From NCBI GenBank assembly GCA_942490995.1, contig CALOBG010000145.1, positions 1 through 64,000 on the forward strand: DNA of 64,000 nt. The letters are read 5' to 3'. Made by a program: the position numbers and the translations under genes. Under the pieces are notes generated by a model. It was not told where the DNA came from. It saw nothing but the letters and a program-made list of their open reading frames with translations, and ran no database searches. How positions within the stretch are numbered: position 1 is the first letter of the stretch; each line of letters starts with the position of its first letter. Shown here one piece after another: positions 35,806-45,083 of the stretch. This stretch comes from UBA981 sp942490995. GTDB lineage: Bacteria > Pseudomonadota > Gammaproteobacteria > Ga0077536.

Positions 35806-36503
35806 CCGCGGGCGATCCGCTGGCCCGCGCCAAGCCCTGCCTCGATGTCGGCTTTTTCACCGCTGCGCCGAAACCGATGCTGGCGTTCTGGCGCGACGAA
35901 ATCGGGCTCGAGTGTGAACCGCCGGTGGCGTTCAACGACGGCCTCACGCAATACCGTCACGCCTGCGGCGAATCGGTTATCAAGATCAACACCGCGCGCG
36001 ACGGCGTGTCACCAGCACCCGGCGCTTACGGCGAGCTGTTACTCGCGCTGCCGACGGTCACGACGCCGCGCGCCTTGCGTGACCCCGATGGCAACGCCGT
36101 GACCCTGGTGCCGCCGGGGCACCTCGGGATCCAGGGCCTGGCGGTGCGCGTAGCGGTCAGCGACCGCGAACGACAAGCGCGGTTTTATACTGAGATCATG
36201 GGCTTCGAACAGCGTGCACCGACGGTGTTCGGGAACGGTAGTTCGCTGCTGCTGCTCGAAGAAGATCACCACACGCGGCCGGCGGCGCACTGGGTTAACG
36301 CCGGCCTGCGCTACCTGACCGTGCACGTCATGCGCGTCGATGACGCGTTTGAACACATGATCGCGGCCGGCGCCGAAGTCGGCGAGGCCCCTTATTCGAT
36401 CGGCCGCATCGCGCGCATTTCGTTTGTGCGTGACGGCGATGGCAAATGGATCGAGGTCGCGCAGCGCGCCGCGCTGGCCGGCCCCTGGTGGCAGGACGAT
36501 TGA
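35802..36503 (+). CDS. VOC superfamily protein (glyoxalase/bleomycin resistance fold)
   Basis: The 233-residue protein consists of two VOC half-domains. The first is about residues 10-100 (LDVGFFTAAPKPMLAFWRDEIG ... LRDPDGNAVTLV). The second is about 105-220 (GLAVRVAVSDRERQARFYTEIMGFEQR ... RISFVRDGDGKWIEVAQ). Dioxygenases and isomerases of this fold coordinate a metal through His/Glu residues, but I cannot place the ligands safely. It overlaps the EVE gene by four bases and lies 86 bases before hmgA, so it may belong to a tyrosine/aromatic catabolic unit. Enzyme activity unassigned. Confidence 0.85.
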   Translation: MTAGDPLARAKPCLDVGFFTAAPKPMLAFWRDEIGLECEPPVAFNDGLTQYRHACGESVIKINTARDGVSPAPGAYGELLLALPTVTTPRALRDPDGNAVTLVPPGHLGIQGLAVRVAVSDRERQARFYTEIMGFEQRAPTVFGNGSSLLLLEEDHHTRPAAHWVNAGLRYLTVHVMRVDDAFEHMIAAGAEVGEAPYSIGRIARISFVRDGDGKWIEVAQRAALAGPWWQDD

Positions 36504-36589
36504 GTCCCGGCGACGCGTGAAAGCGGTGCCCGCCACCCTTCCTATAATGGACTTTACACAGCTGTGACCGGATCTGAGCGCAAGTACCC

Positions 36590-37888
36590 ATGAGTGAGTT
36601 CGAATACCTGTCCGGATTCGGCAACGAATTCGAAAGCGAAGCCGTGGCCGGCAGCCTGCCGCGAGGACAGTTCTCCCCGCAGCGCGTCGCGCACGGCCTG
36701 TACGCAGAAAAATTCAGCAATACCGCTTTCACCGCGCCGCGCGCGAGCAATCGCCGCACCTGGTTTTATCGCATCCGCCCGTCGGTCGTGCACGGCGCTT
36801 TCGAACCTTACGCCCAGGCGGCGCTGCGCACCGCCCCGCTCAGCGAAGACGCCCCGCCGCCCGAGGCGCTGCGCTGGGACCCGCCGGCTCTGCCCGCTGC
36901 CGGCCACGATTTTATCGACGGCCTGGTCACCGTCGCCGCCAACGGTGACGCCGGCCACCAGTTCGGCATGGCGGCACACCTGTACGCCGCCGCCGACGGC
37001 ATGCCGCGACGCTGTTTCATGGATGCCGACGGCGAACTGTTGCTGGTACCGCAGCACGGCGCGCTGCGGGTGCGCACCGAGTGCGGCGTGCTAGAACTCG
37101 GTCCAGGTGAAATCGTTGTCATCCCGCGTGGGATGAAATTTTCCATCGATCCGATCGCCGGTCCGATCAACGGCTATGTCTGCGAAAACTACGGCCATGC
37201 GCTTACCCTGCCCGAGCGCGGCCCGGTCGGCTCGGACGGCTTTGCCAACACGCGCGATTTTTTAAGCCCGCGCGCCGCTTACCTGGACGAGGAGGGCGAC
37301 TACGAAATCATCTGCAAATTCGGCGGCCGCTGTTACCGCGCCGCGCTCGGCCATAACCCTTTCGATGTCGTCGCCTGGATCGGCACCGCGGTGCCCTATA
37401 AATACGACCTGCGGCGTTTCAACGTCATCGGCTCGATCAGCTACGACCATCCGGACCCGTCGATATTCACGGTGCTCAGCGCGCCGTCCGACACCGCGGG
37501 CGTGGCCAACGTCGATTTTGTGATTTTCCCGCCGCGCTGGCTGGTTGCGGAACATACCTTCCGGCCGCCGTGGTTCCATCGCAATGTCATGAGTGAATTC
37601 ATGGGCCTCGTATACGGTCAGTACGACGCCAAGCAGGGCGGCTTCGAACCCGGCGGTATGAGCCTGCACAATGCCCTTGTCGCGCACGGACCGGACGCCG
37701 CGGTGTTTGCCGCCGCCAGCAGCGCCGCAGCCGCGCCGAAGCGCCTCGACGACACCCTGGCGTTCATGTTCGAGACCCGCTACGTCCTGAAATTGACCCG
37801 CTGGGCGCGCGAATCCCCGGCCCTGCAGCAAGACTATCGCGCGTGCTGGCAGGGTCTTGCCAGGCACTTCACGCCACCGTCCTCGTAA
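36590..37888 (+). CDS. hmgA: homogentisate 1,2-dioxygenase
   Basis: HmgA opens the ring of homogentisate to maleylacetoacetate in tyrosine and phenylalanine degradation, using Fe(II). The 432-residue protein is of normal length, beginning YLSGFGNEFESEAVAGSLPRG. The iron-site region PPWFHRNVMSEFMG (His and Glu) and SLHNALVAHGPDA (His) are intact, as is PFDVVAWIGTAVPYKYDL. The start ATG follows a weak Shine-Dalgarno. A fumarylacetoacetate hydrolase is encoded 5 kb away on the other strand, which would catalyse the last step. Maleylacetoacetate isomerase is not in view. Confidence 0.97.
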   Translation: MSEFEYLSGFGNEFESEAVAGSLPRGQFSPQRVAHGLYAEKFSNTAFTAPRASNRRTWFYRIRPSVVHGAFEPYAQAALRTAPLSEDAPPPEALRWDPPALPAAGHDFIDGLVTVAANGDAGHQFGMAAHLYAAADGMPRRCFMDADGELLLVPQHGALRVRTECGVLELGPGEIVVIPRGMKFSIDPIAGPINGYVCENYGHALTLPERGPVGSDGFANTRDFLSPRAAYLDEEGDYEIICKFGGRCYRAALGHNPFDVVAWIGTAVPYKYDLRRFNVIGSISYDHPDPSIFTVLSAPSDTAGVANVDFVIFPPRWLVAEHTFRPPWFHRNVMSEFMGLVYGQYDAKQGGFEPGGMSLHNALVAHGPDAAVFAAASSAAAAPKRLDDTLAFMFETRYVLKLTRWARESPALQQDYRACWQGLARHFTPPSS

Positions 37889-37937
37889 CTTGGCAGGGCG
37901 ACGACTACCATAGCGACGGGATTGGGAGACAACACCG

Positions 37938-40694
37938 ATGATCGAACGGCTGCTGGCCGCTGACCTGCGCGGTCGCCTGCTGGCACTGGCCGTGCTCGTG
38001 GTCTTAAGCGTACTGGCCGGGCTCAAACTACCGGATCTGAAAATTGATCGCAGTGACGATCGCTTGATCAGCACCGACGACCCGGGCTGGCCGGCCTTCG
38101 CCCGCATGCAGTCGCAGTTTGGCGCCGAACAATCGGTCATCATCTACCTGCGCGCGCGGGACCTGTGGACCGAAGCGCGTCTCAAGCAGCTCCAGGACCT
38201 GACCTACGCCCTCGAAGACACGCCCGAGATCCTGAGCGTGACGAGCCTGCTCACGGCAACCAATATCCGCGACAAGGGCGATTATGTCGACGCCGGGCCG
38301 CTGGCGACGATCGTGCCCAAGGACCAGCAGCGCATCGATGAACTGCGCAGCGATGCGCAGTACTCGCCGATCATGCGCCGCAACTATATCTCCGCCGATG
38401 GCCTGGCAACGGCGATCAACCTGAGTTACGCGCCGTCCGCGGACGATCCCAGGTACGACCTGCACATGTTCGAGTTGATCGAATCGCACCTCGAACCGCT
38501 GCGCGACGACTTCGATAGCGTATTTCAGCTCGGCCAGCCGCGCCTCAATGTCGAGATCGACCGCGGCCTGGGCAAGGACCTGCGCGATCTGACCCCGATC
38601 TCGCTGGCCATACTGGTCATCGTGATCACGATTTTCCTGCGCTCGTTGCGGGTCATACCGATCCCCTTGATCACGGCCGGCATCAGCGTGCTGTGGACGC
38701 TCGGCTTCATGGCAGCGGTGGATATACCCATCACCCTGCTGACGGCGATGATCCCGGCGCTGATCATCGTCATTGGTTCGGTCGAGGACGTGCACCTGAT
38801 CGCGTCCTATCTCGAAGGCCTGGACGACGACCCGGTCGAGCGCCGCAGGCGCGCGGTCAGACATATGGCGCGCCATGTCGGACTGCCGGTATTGATCACC
38901 TCATTGACCACCGCGATAGGCTTCGCCGCCAACGTGATCACGGAAATCCCGCTGATTTTCGAATTCGCCATCGCCAGCGCCTTCGCCATGATCGCCAACC
39001 TGGTCGTGACCGTACTCGCGGTACCGATCCTGCTGCACCTGCTGGGACCACAAAAAAGTCCGATCGCGGTGCACTCCGGCATGCCCGGCGGGGTGATCGG
39101 GATGGTCGTGCGCACGGTCGAGTTCGCCGGCGAAAAAGCACCGCGGGTGGTCCTCGCCGGAACGGCCGTGATCCTGGTCTGGTTCGGATCCTACGCGTTC
39201 GATATCTATGTCAACAACGATCCGCTGTCCTACTTTCCGCCGGATCACGGTTTCGTGCGCGACGCTCACACCGTGCACGACGACCTCGCCGGCCTGCAGG
39301 TATTCAGCGTCACGCTGACCGCGCGCGAAAAAGACTATTTCCGCACTTCCGCCGGCCTGAAGAAGGTCAGCGCCGTGCAGTCCCTGCTCGACAACCAGGG
39401 CCTCTACGACAAAACCATTTCCCTAGCGACACTGATGTCGCTCATGCACCAGGAGTTCAACGCCGGCAACCAGCGTTTTTACCGGATCACCGACGAGCAG
39501 GATGAACTCGATCTGTACCTGATGACGCTTACGCGTGACGACCTGAAGTCGTTCGTGACCGATGATTACCGCACCGCACGGATCACGGTGCGCCACAACG
39601 TCACCGATTCGGTGCGCCTGAACGACGCCGTTGACGAAATGCGCGAGCTGCTGCCCACGGTTGTCGGCGACGCCGTGGAGATCGCGTTTACCGGCAAGAA
39701 CCTGATGGCCAATCGCGCCGCGGCCTCGCTGATGGGCGGACAGGTTTCGTCGCTGATCCTGATCCTGACGATCATCTTCATTTTGTTTTCGGTGCTGTAT
39801 ACCTCGTGGCTCGCCGGGCTGCTGGCGCTGGTTCCGAACCTGATCCCGATCGGTCTCAACTTCGGCCTGATGGGATTCCTTGGCGTGCCGCTCAATCCGG
39901 GCACGGCGATGGTCGCCGCGATCGCTATCGGCGTTGCGGTCGATGACACCATCCACCTCATGACCCGCTTCGGCACCGAAAGCAAACGCCACGTCGATGA
40001 ACTCGATGCCGTGCGGGCGACGGTGCGCGGCGAAGCGATCCCGATCGTGTCGACCTCGATCGCACTCGCGCTCGGCTTTGGCGCCCTGGCGTGGTCGAAC
40101 TTCAGTATCGTCGCGCAGTTCGGCCTGCTCGCCGCGACCACCATGCTCTACGCCGCGGTCGCCGATCTGCTGATCATGCCGATCCTGCTGCGCCACCTGC
40201 GCCTGGCCACCGTCTGGGACATCGTTGCCCTGCAGCTCGACCGCGACGTGCTGGTGAAATGCCCGTTGTTTCAGGGCATGTCGCAGTTCGACGTAAAAAA
40301 GGTCGTGGTGCTGTCCGACATCGAAGAGTTCGAACCTGGCGCCACCATCATCGAACAGGGCACGGTGTCACGCGGCATGTACGTGGTGCTCAAGGGTTAT
40401 GGTGACGTCAGCATCCAGCGCGACGATCTCAACCTCAATATCGATGAGATCGGCCCTGGCGACATCGTCGGTGAAATCGGCTTCTCCGGGATCGGTGTCG
40501 AGCGCACCGCGACGGTGACGGCGCGCGAACCGATGGCGGTGGTGCGCCTGGATGCCGACGGCGCGCGCAAGGGCCTGCGCTTCTATCCGCGCATCGCCGC
40601 GCGTCTGCACCAGAACATCAGCAATATTCTCGGCGCCCGGCTGCTGGAATCACACCAGCGGCTGATGGACTCGGTGCGCATGAGCATTGAGTAA
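37938..40694 (+). CDS. RND-superfamily exporter fused to a cyclic-nucleotide-binding domain
   Basis: The 918-residue protein has the MMPL/RND layout. TM1 is near the N-terminus (LLALAVLVVLSVLAGLKL), followed by a periplasmic domain (about 35-210) and the first TM bundle (ISLAILVIVITIFLRSL and on). A second periplasmic domain (about 420-590) and a second TM bundle (to about 765) follow. From about 775 to 900 it adds a cyclic-nucleotide-binding domain: LFQGMSQFDVKKV, GATIIEQGTVSRGMYVVLKG, GDIVGEIGFSGIGVERTATVTA with the phosphate-contacting Glu and Arg (GE...ERTA). It could export hydrophobic compounds under cAMP or c-di-GMP control. The substrate is unknown. The next gene encodes a PilZ protein. 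Confidence 0.92.
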   Translation: MIERLLAADLRGRLLALAVLVVLSVLAGLKLPDLKIDRSDDRLISTDDPGWPAFARMQSQFGAEQSVIIYLRARDLWTEARLKQLQDLTYALEDTPEILSVTSLLTATNIRDKGDYVDAGPLATIVPKDQQRIDELRSDAQYSPIMRRNYISADGLATAINLSYAPSADDPRYDLHMFELIESHLEPLRDDFDSVFQLGQPRLNVEIDRGLGKDLRDLTPISLAILVIVITIFLRSLRVIPIPLITAGISVLWTLGFMAAVDIPITLLTAMIPALIIVIGSVEDVHLIASYLEGLDDDPVERRRRAVRHMARHVGLPVLITSLTTAIGFAANVITEIPLIFEFAIASAFAMIANLVVTVLAVPILLHLLGPQKSPIAVHSGMPGGVIGMVVRTVEFAGEKAPRVVLAGTAVILVWFGSYAFDIYVNNDPLSYFPPDHGFVRDAHTVHDDLAGLQVFSVTLTAREKDYFRTSAGLKKVSAVQSLLDNQGLYDKTISLATLMSLMHQEFNAGNQRFYRITDEQDELDLYLMTLTRDDLKSFVTDDYRTARITVRHNVTDSVRLNDAVDEMRELLPTVVGDAVEIAFTGKNLMANRAAASLMGGQVSSLILILTIIFILFSVLYTSWLAGLLALVPNLIPIGLNFGLMGFLGVPLNPGTAMVAAIAIGVAVDDTIHLMTRFGTESKRHVDELDAVRATVRGEAIPIVSTSIALALGFGALAWSNFSIVAQFGLLAATTMLYAAVADLLIMPILLRHLRLATVWDIVALQLDRDVLVKCPLFQGMSQFDVKKVVVLSDIEEFEPGATIIEQGTVSRGMYVVLKGYGDVSIQRDDLNLNIDEIGPGDIVGEIGFSGIGVERTATVTAREPMAVVRLDADGARKGLRFYPRIAARLHQNISNILGARLLESHQRLMDSVRMSIE

Positions 40695-40775
40695 CGCCAT
40701 GGCTGAACTCGCCCGATCACGAAATTTCACATTCCTGTCAGCTTTGATTTGTTACAGTGCGCCACGGAGGGACAC

Positions 40776-41438
40776 ATGACGCAACTTGCCCACGACGACC
40801 GCCGGCGCTGCTACCGCGAGCAGCCCGACCAGGTCATGGAACCAATCCTGAATCTGATCCACGACGGCTCGCGCACGCTGGTGGAAGACGTTGTCGATAT
40901 CAACCTGCGCGGCACGCGCGTCGCCTTCGAGCGCAACCGCGCGCCGCGGCTGAGTCCGGGGCAGGACCTGACCGCCTCGATCCAGGCGCCGGGTCTCGAC
41001 GGGTGCCTCAATATCTCCTCGCGGGTGGTGTTCAATGCCAGCCAGGGTGAGCGCCAGTTGATCGCGCTGGTGTTCACCGAGCTGCCGGATATCACCGACC
41101 GCACCGACGCCAGCTTCTTCAGCGTGTTCAACCGGCGGCGCAACGAACGCGAGGCCGAACCGCCGGCACTGACCGCGGTCCTGCTCGGCGATGCGCCCGA
41201 GGATACCGATTGCACCGGCATCCAGCTCAACATTCTGAACCACAGTACCAAGGGCATCGCCTTCGTCGTCGACGAACAGCTCGATAGCCTGATCCGTAGC
41301 CGCGAGAATATCGAACTCGCCATCGAAGCCGGTGACGGTACGCCGGCCCGGCGCGAGCGCGCGCGTATCGCTCGTCGCGTCATACGCGGCGACGAAATAT
41401 TTTACGGTTGCATGTTCGACGAGGCAGGCAGCGCCTGA
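40776..41438 (+). CDS. PilZ-domain protein
   Basis: The 220-residue protein has a weakly conserved PilZ signature: a basic RRRCYRE near the N-terminus and DINLRGTRV (consensus D/NxSxxG, with N for S) 38 residues on. PilZ proteins bind c-di-GMP and change partner activity. The change of S to N may weaken binding. The second half (about 105-220) may be a degenerate second copy (LNILNHSTKGIAF resembles the same motif). A GGAGGG Shine-Dalgarno precedes ATG 40,776. It follows the RND exporter by 81 bases. Confidence 0.7.
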   Translation: MTQLAHDDRRRCYREQPDQVMEPILNLIHDGSRTLVEDVVDINLRGTRVAFERNRAPRLSPGQDLTASIQAPGLDGCLNISSRVVFNASQGERQLIALVFTELPDITDRTDASFFSVFNRRRNEREAEPPALTAVLLGDAPEDTDCTGIQLNILNHSTKGIAFVVDEQLDSLIRSRENIELAIEAGDGTPARRERARIARRVIRGDEIFYGCMFDEAGSA

Positions 41439-41486
41439 GGGAGTGTGTTACAAGGTAGCATTCCGTTACTACGGAGCGCTGCCAGT

Positions 41487-42305
41487 ATGTACGCCCGGCC
41501 CCACCGACTATTGCTCCTGTTCATGCTGCTGGCGGCCGCCTGTGGCGCGAGCGCGGATCCGCCCGCCGGTCGCACGGTTGCCATCAACGGGATCGATCTC
41601 TACTACGAAATCCACGGCAGCGGGCCGCCACTGGTGCTTATCCACGGCGGTCTCGGGCACAGCGGCTACTGGCATCAGCAGTTCGACGCGCTCGGACAGC
41701 ACTACCAGCTCATCGCGCTCGACAGCCGCGGTCACGGCCGTTCGGGATTCGATGCCGAGCCGATCGGCTACCGCCTCATGACCCGCGATGTCCTCGCCCT
41801 GCTCGATCACCTGGGCATTGCGCGCGCCCACATCCTGGGCTGGAGCGACGGCGGCATCATCGGCCTGGAGCTGGCCATCCACCATCCCTCGCGGGTCAAT
41901 AAGATCATCGCCTACGGCGCCAACTACCGGCCCGAAGGCGTACGCAAGGACGTCGCCGATAATGCCCGCTTCAATGCCTTTATCGCGCAGGCCGCCAGCG
42001 ACTACCAGTCGATCTCGCCGGCCCCGGAACGCTGGCAGGAATTCCTCGATAATATCGGTGGCATGTGGGCGCGCGAACCGAATTACAGCGACGAACAACT
42101 GCGCGGGATCGCGGTGCCGATGCTGATCCTGGGCGGACTCGAAGAGGAAGCCATCGAAATCGATCACATCCGCGCCACCGCGGCGCTGATCCCGGGCAGC
42201 AAACTGCAGTTCATGGCCGGCACCGGGCATTTCGCGATGTGGGACAAACCCGAAGAATTCAATCGCATCGTGCTCGAGTTTCTGGCCGGCGCCGCGGCGC
42301 CCTGA
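41487..42305 (+). CDS. alpha/beta hydrolase, exported
   Basis: The 272-residue protein has an N-terminal hydrophobic signal (MYARPHRLLLLFMLLAAACG), with a cysteine at residue 19 that is a weak lipobox (LAAAC). The alpha/beta hydrolase fold shows the oxyanion HGG (LVLIHGGLGHSGYW), the strand ALDSRGHGRSG, the nucleophile elbow GWSDGG (catalytic Ser in G-W-S-D-G), an Asp-type loop after PMLILGGLEEEA and the final His in AGTGHFAMW. Substrate unknown. Start at 41,487 was chosen over an upstream in-frame ATG because the signal peptide begins there. The next gene begins 13 bases after its stop. Confidence 0.9.
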   Translation: MYARPHRLLLLFMLLAAACGASADPPAGRTVAINGIDLYYEIHGSGPPLVLIHGGLGHSGYWHQQFDALGQHYQLIALDSRGHGRSGFDAEPIGYRLMTRDVLALLDHLGIARAHILGWSDGGIIGLELAIHHPSRVNKIIAYGANYRPEGVRKDVADNARFNAFIAQAASDYQSISPAPERWQEFLDNIGGMWAREPNYSDEQLRGIAVPMLILGGLEEEAIEIDHIRATAALIPGSKLQFMAGTGHFAMWDKPEEFNRIVLEFLAGAAAP

Positions 42306-42318
42306 GTCGCGATCGGCG

Positions 42319-43170
42319 GTGAATACGCTGCAACGTCTGGCCGTACTGCATCCCGGCGCGATGGGCGCCAGCGTTGGCGCGGCGGCCCGCGAAGCAGGCT
42401 TGAACGTGGGCTGGCTCGACCTCGGACGCAGCGCCGCGACGCGCAGCCGTGCTCGACAGGCGGGCCTCACCGCCTACGCCGACCTCGCCACGCTACTCAA
42501 CGAATGCGAATGCCTGATCGTGCTGTGTCCGCCATCGGCGGCGCTGGAAATCGCCACCAGCGTGGCCGCGATCGGTTTCGGCGGCCTGTATGTCGATGCC
42601 AACGCGGTGGCCGCCCGGACCGCGGCGAGGATTGCGGAAACGGTCACCGCGGCCGGCGCCGAGTATGTCGACGGCGGGGTTATCGGACCGCCGCCTACGG
42701 CACCCGGCACAACCCGTCTGTACCTGTCCGGACCGGCCGCGGCACGGGTCGCGGCGTGTTTCGCCGGCAGCCGCCTCGAGGCCGTCGATATCGGCGCCGA
42801 GCGCTACGCGGCGTCAAACCTGAAGATGTGTTACGCAGCCTGGAGCAAAGGTTCGTCCGCACTGCTGCTGGCCGTGGCGGCGCTGGCCGAAAGCAGCGGC
42901 GTAGCGACCGCGCTCGGCAGCGAATGGCGTCGTTCGCAGCCCGGACTGCTCGAACGGGTGGCGCGCGACAGCGCCGCCAGTGCGCCCAAAGCCTGGCGCT
43001 TCATCGCCGAAATGGAAGAAATTGCGGCCACCTTCGCGGACCACGGTCTGCCCGCAGGTTTTCATCGCGGCGCGGCGGACCTGTACGCCGCGGTGGCCGC
43101 GGTCGAAGCCGCGGGACTGGACGATACAAACGATCTGATCGCGCAACTCGCCGCCACCAGCGCGCGCTGA
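42319..43170 (+). CDS. 6-phosphogluconate dehydrogenase-like NAD(P)-binding protein (DUF1932 type)
   Basis: The 283-residue protein has a Rossmann fold with GAMGASVGAAAREAGL (GxxGxxxG-like), then a helical domain (SNLKMCYAAWSKGSSALLLAVAALAESSG) typical of the DUF1932 C-terminus of 6-phosphogluconate dehydrogenase-like enzymes. It likely reduces a short hydroxy or keto acid, but substrate residues are not obvious. The start is GTG at 42,319. It lies 13 bases after the hydrolase on the same strand, and its stop is directly adjacent to the convergent fumarylacetoacetate hydrolase stop. Confidence 0.8.
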   Translation: MNTLQRLAVLHPGAMGASVGAAAREAGLNVGWLDLGRSAATRSRARQAGLTAYADLATLLNECECLIVLCPPSAALEIATSVAAIGFGGLYVDANAVAARTAARIAETVTAAGAEYVDGGVIGPPPTAPGTTRLYLSGPAAARVAACFAGSRLEAVDIGAERYAASNLKMCYAAWSKGSSALLLAVAALAESSGVATALGSEWRRSQPGLLERVARDSAASAPKAWRFIAEMEEIAATFADHGLPAGFHRGAADLYAAVAAVEAAGLDDTNDLIAQLAATSAR

Positions 43171-44151
43171 TCAGGCGCGCACGATGCGCTGTTCGATGGC
43201 ACCGAATATCGACGCGCCGGCAGCGTCGAACATTTCGATGCGCACGACGTCGCCGAAACGCAGGAACGGGGTGCGTGCTTCACCCGAGGTGAGCGCTTCA
43301 TCGCTGCGCGCTTCGGCGATGCAGCCATAGCCGGCCGCCGGATCGCGATTCGAAACCGTGCCCGCGCCGATGATGGTGCCGGCCGCCAGGGCACGAGTGC
43401 GCGCGGCGTGGGCGATCAACTGGCAGTAATCGAAGTACATGTCCAGGCCGGCGTCGGGCTGGCCGAGGCGCTGGCCGTTGATACTCGACACCAACGCGCC
43501 GCTCAGCTTGCTGCCGTCCCAGGCGGCGCCGAGTTCGTCCGGGGTGACCGCGACCGGTGAAAATGCGCTGGCCGGTTTGGACTGGACAAAACCGAACCCG
43601 CGTGGCACCTCGACCCGGGTCAGGGCGCGCAGTGACCAGTCATTGACCAGCATTACGAGCTTGATATGCGCCGCGGCCTGCGCCGTCGATGTGCCGAGGG
43701 GGACATCGTCGGTGACCACCGCGATCTCCGCCTCGAGGTCGATCTCGAGCTCCTCGTCAACCATCGCGACCGCCTCGCGCGGCGCGTAGTAGCGGTCGGA
43801 CATCCCCTGGTACATCAAGGGCATGGTGGTGTGGTTGGCGGGCATGTCGGCGCCGCGCGCCCGGCGCGCCTTCTCCATGTGCGACAGGTAGACCGAGCCA
43901 TCGAGGAACTGGTAGCTGCGCGGCAGCGGACTGGCGAGTTCGTCGCTGTTGAACTCGAACGCGGCGGTGAGTTCTCCGCGCTCCAGCGCCTGCGCGGTCT
44001 GTTCGAGCTCTGGTCGCACCTGCGCCCAGTTTTCCAGCGCCTGCTGCAGGCTGGTCGCGATTGCGGGCACCAGCACCGCGCGGTCGAGGCCGCGATTGAC
44101 GACGACCAGGCTGCCGTCACGCCCACCGCGTTTCAAGCTTGCAAGTTTCAT
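43171..44151 (-). CDS. fumarylacetoacetate hydrolase-family protein
   Basis: The 326-residue protein has the FAH fold, with the metal-binding acids in DEELEIDLEAEIAVVTDDVP and the C-terminal GTVSNRDPAAGYGCIAEARS segment. It contains YQFLDGSVYLSHMEKARRARG and LVMLVNDWSLRAL. FAH cleaves fumarylacetoacetate to fumarate and acetoacetate. The presence of hmgA at 36.6 kb suggests, but does not prove, this role. Related FAH proteins act on other 3-keto acids. The start is MKLASLKRGG; the longer frame upstream is rejected. It diverges from the HAD gene across 97 bases and converges with the GTG-start dehydrogenase. Confidence 0.9.
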   Translation of the reverse strand: MKLASLKRGGRDGSLVVVNRGLDRAVLVPAIATSLQQALENWAQVRPELEQTAQALERGELTAAFEFNSDELASPLPRSYQFLDGSVYLSHMEKARRARGADMPANHTTMPLMYQGMSDRYYAPREAVAMVDEELEIDLEAEIAVVTDDVPLGTSTAQAAAHIKLVMLVNDWSLRALTRVEVPRGFGFVQSKPASAFSPVAVTPDELGAAWDGSKLSGALVSSINGQRLGQPDAGLDMYFDYCQLIAHAARTRALAAGTIIGAGTVSNRDPAAGYGCIAEARSDEALTSGEARTPFLRFGDVVRIEMFDAAGASIFGAIEQRIVRA

Positions 44152-44248
44152 GACTGGTTCCCACCCTCGTGTCCGGTTCGGCAGCGCGCATGATAGCCGA
44201 GCACGCGGGCGCCGACCGACAACGCCCGGATCCGGTAAGCTCACGACC

Positions 44249-45010
44249 ATGCATCCCTACAAGTGCCTGCTTTTCGATCTGTTCAATACCGTCGCGCTAT
44301 GGCGTCCGGAACGGATGCCGCGCCTGACGATCGACGGCGAATCGCGGCCCTCGACCCTCGGTGAACTGTACAAAATCCTCGCTGCGCACCACAGCGGCGT
44401 CGATTTCGAAGCGTTTCACAGCGCCCTGACCACGGCCAACGCCGAACTGGCCGCCGAGCGCGCCCGCAGCCAGCGTGAAATCCCTTCCGCGCAGCGCTTT
44501 GAACGCGCGCTGCTCGTCGCCGGACTCGAGCGCGGCGCCGGCACCCGCGCGCTGGCCGCTGCGCTGTCGCTGCGGCACATGGCCATCCTGGCCGGCGCCA
44601 GCGCGATCCCCGCCGCGCACCTCGAAACCCTGAAGCATTTTGCCGCCGAGCTGCCGCTGGCCCTGGTGTCGAACTTCGACCACGGCCCGACCGCGCGTGC
44701 GATTGTCGAACGCGATGGCGCAACGGCCTGTTTTCAGCACCTCGTGGTGTCCGATGACCACGGCTGGCGGAAACCGCATCGGCGCATTTTCGACGACACC
44801 CTGGCGCTGCTCGATTGCCGCGCCGAGGAGGCCCTGTTTATCGGCGACTCGATCGACGACGATGTCCATGGCGGCCACGGCGCCGGCCTCGACGTGGCCT
44901 GGATCAACCCACGTGGAGCCCCCCTGCCCGGCGACGCGCCGACGCCGCGCTACGTGCTGAACGACATCACCGAACTGCCCGGCGCACTCGCGGGCGACCC
45001 GGCGCCATGA
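44249..45010 (+). CDS. HAD-superfamily hydrolase
   Basis: The 253-residue protein begins YKCLLFDLFNTVAL, where FDLFNT resembles the DxFGT signature of dehalogenase-like HADs (nucleophile Asp in the FDLFNT motif). Motif II is LPLALVSNFDHGPTARAI (Ser/Asn), motif III Lys is WRKPHRRIFDDTL, and motif IV is LFIGDSIDDDVHGGHGAG (acidic pair). A large cap domain lies between residues 15 and 120. Probably a phosphatase or haloacid dehalogenase of unknown substrate. Upstream in-frame sequence overlaps the divergent gene and is not used. Confidence 0.88.
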   Translation: MHPYKCLLFDLFNTVALWRPERMPRLTIDGESRPSTLGELYKILAAHHSGVDFEAFHSALTTANAELAAERARSQREIPSAQRFERALLVAGLERGAGTRALAAALSLRHMAILAGASAIPAAHLETLKHFAAELPLALVSNFDHGPTARAIVERDGATACFQHLVVSDDHGWRKPHRRIFDDTLALLDCRAEEALFIGDSIDDDVHGGHGAGLDVAWINPRGAPLPGDAPTPRYVLNDITELPGALAGDPAP

Positions 45011-45083
45011 CCCGGGTGACAGTCGCCGCGCGACTTCGCTATGCTCGCCGCCGCGCCCCCACCCTGCCAACGGAACTCTGCAT

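Noticed and set aside
36590..44151. a contiguous tyrosine-degradation operon
   Set aside because: hmgA and the FAH-family gene are 5 kb apart on opposite strands with unrelated genes between, so co-regulation cannot be claimed.
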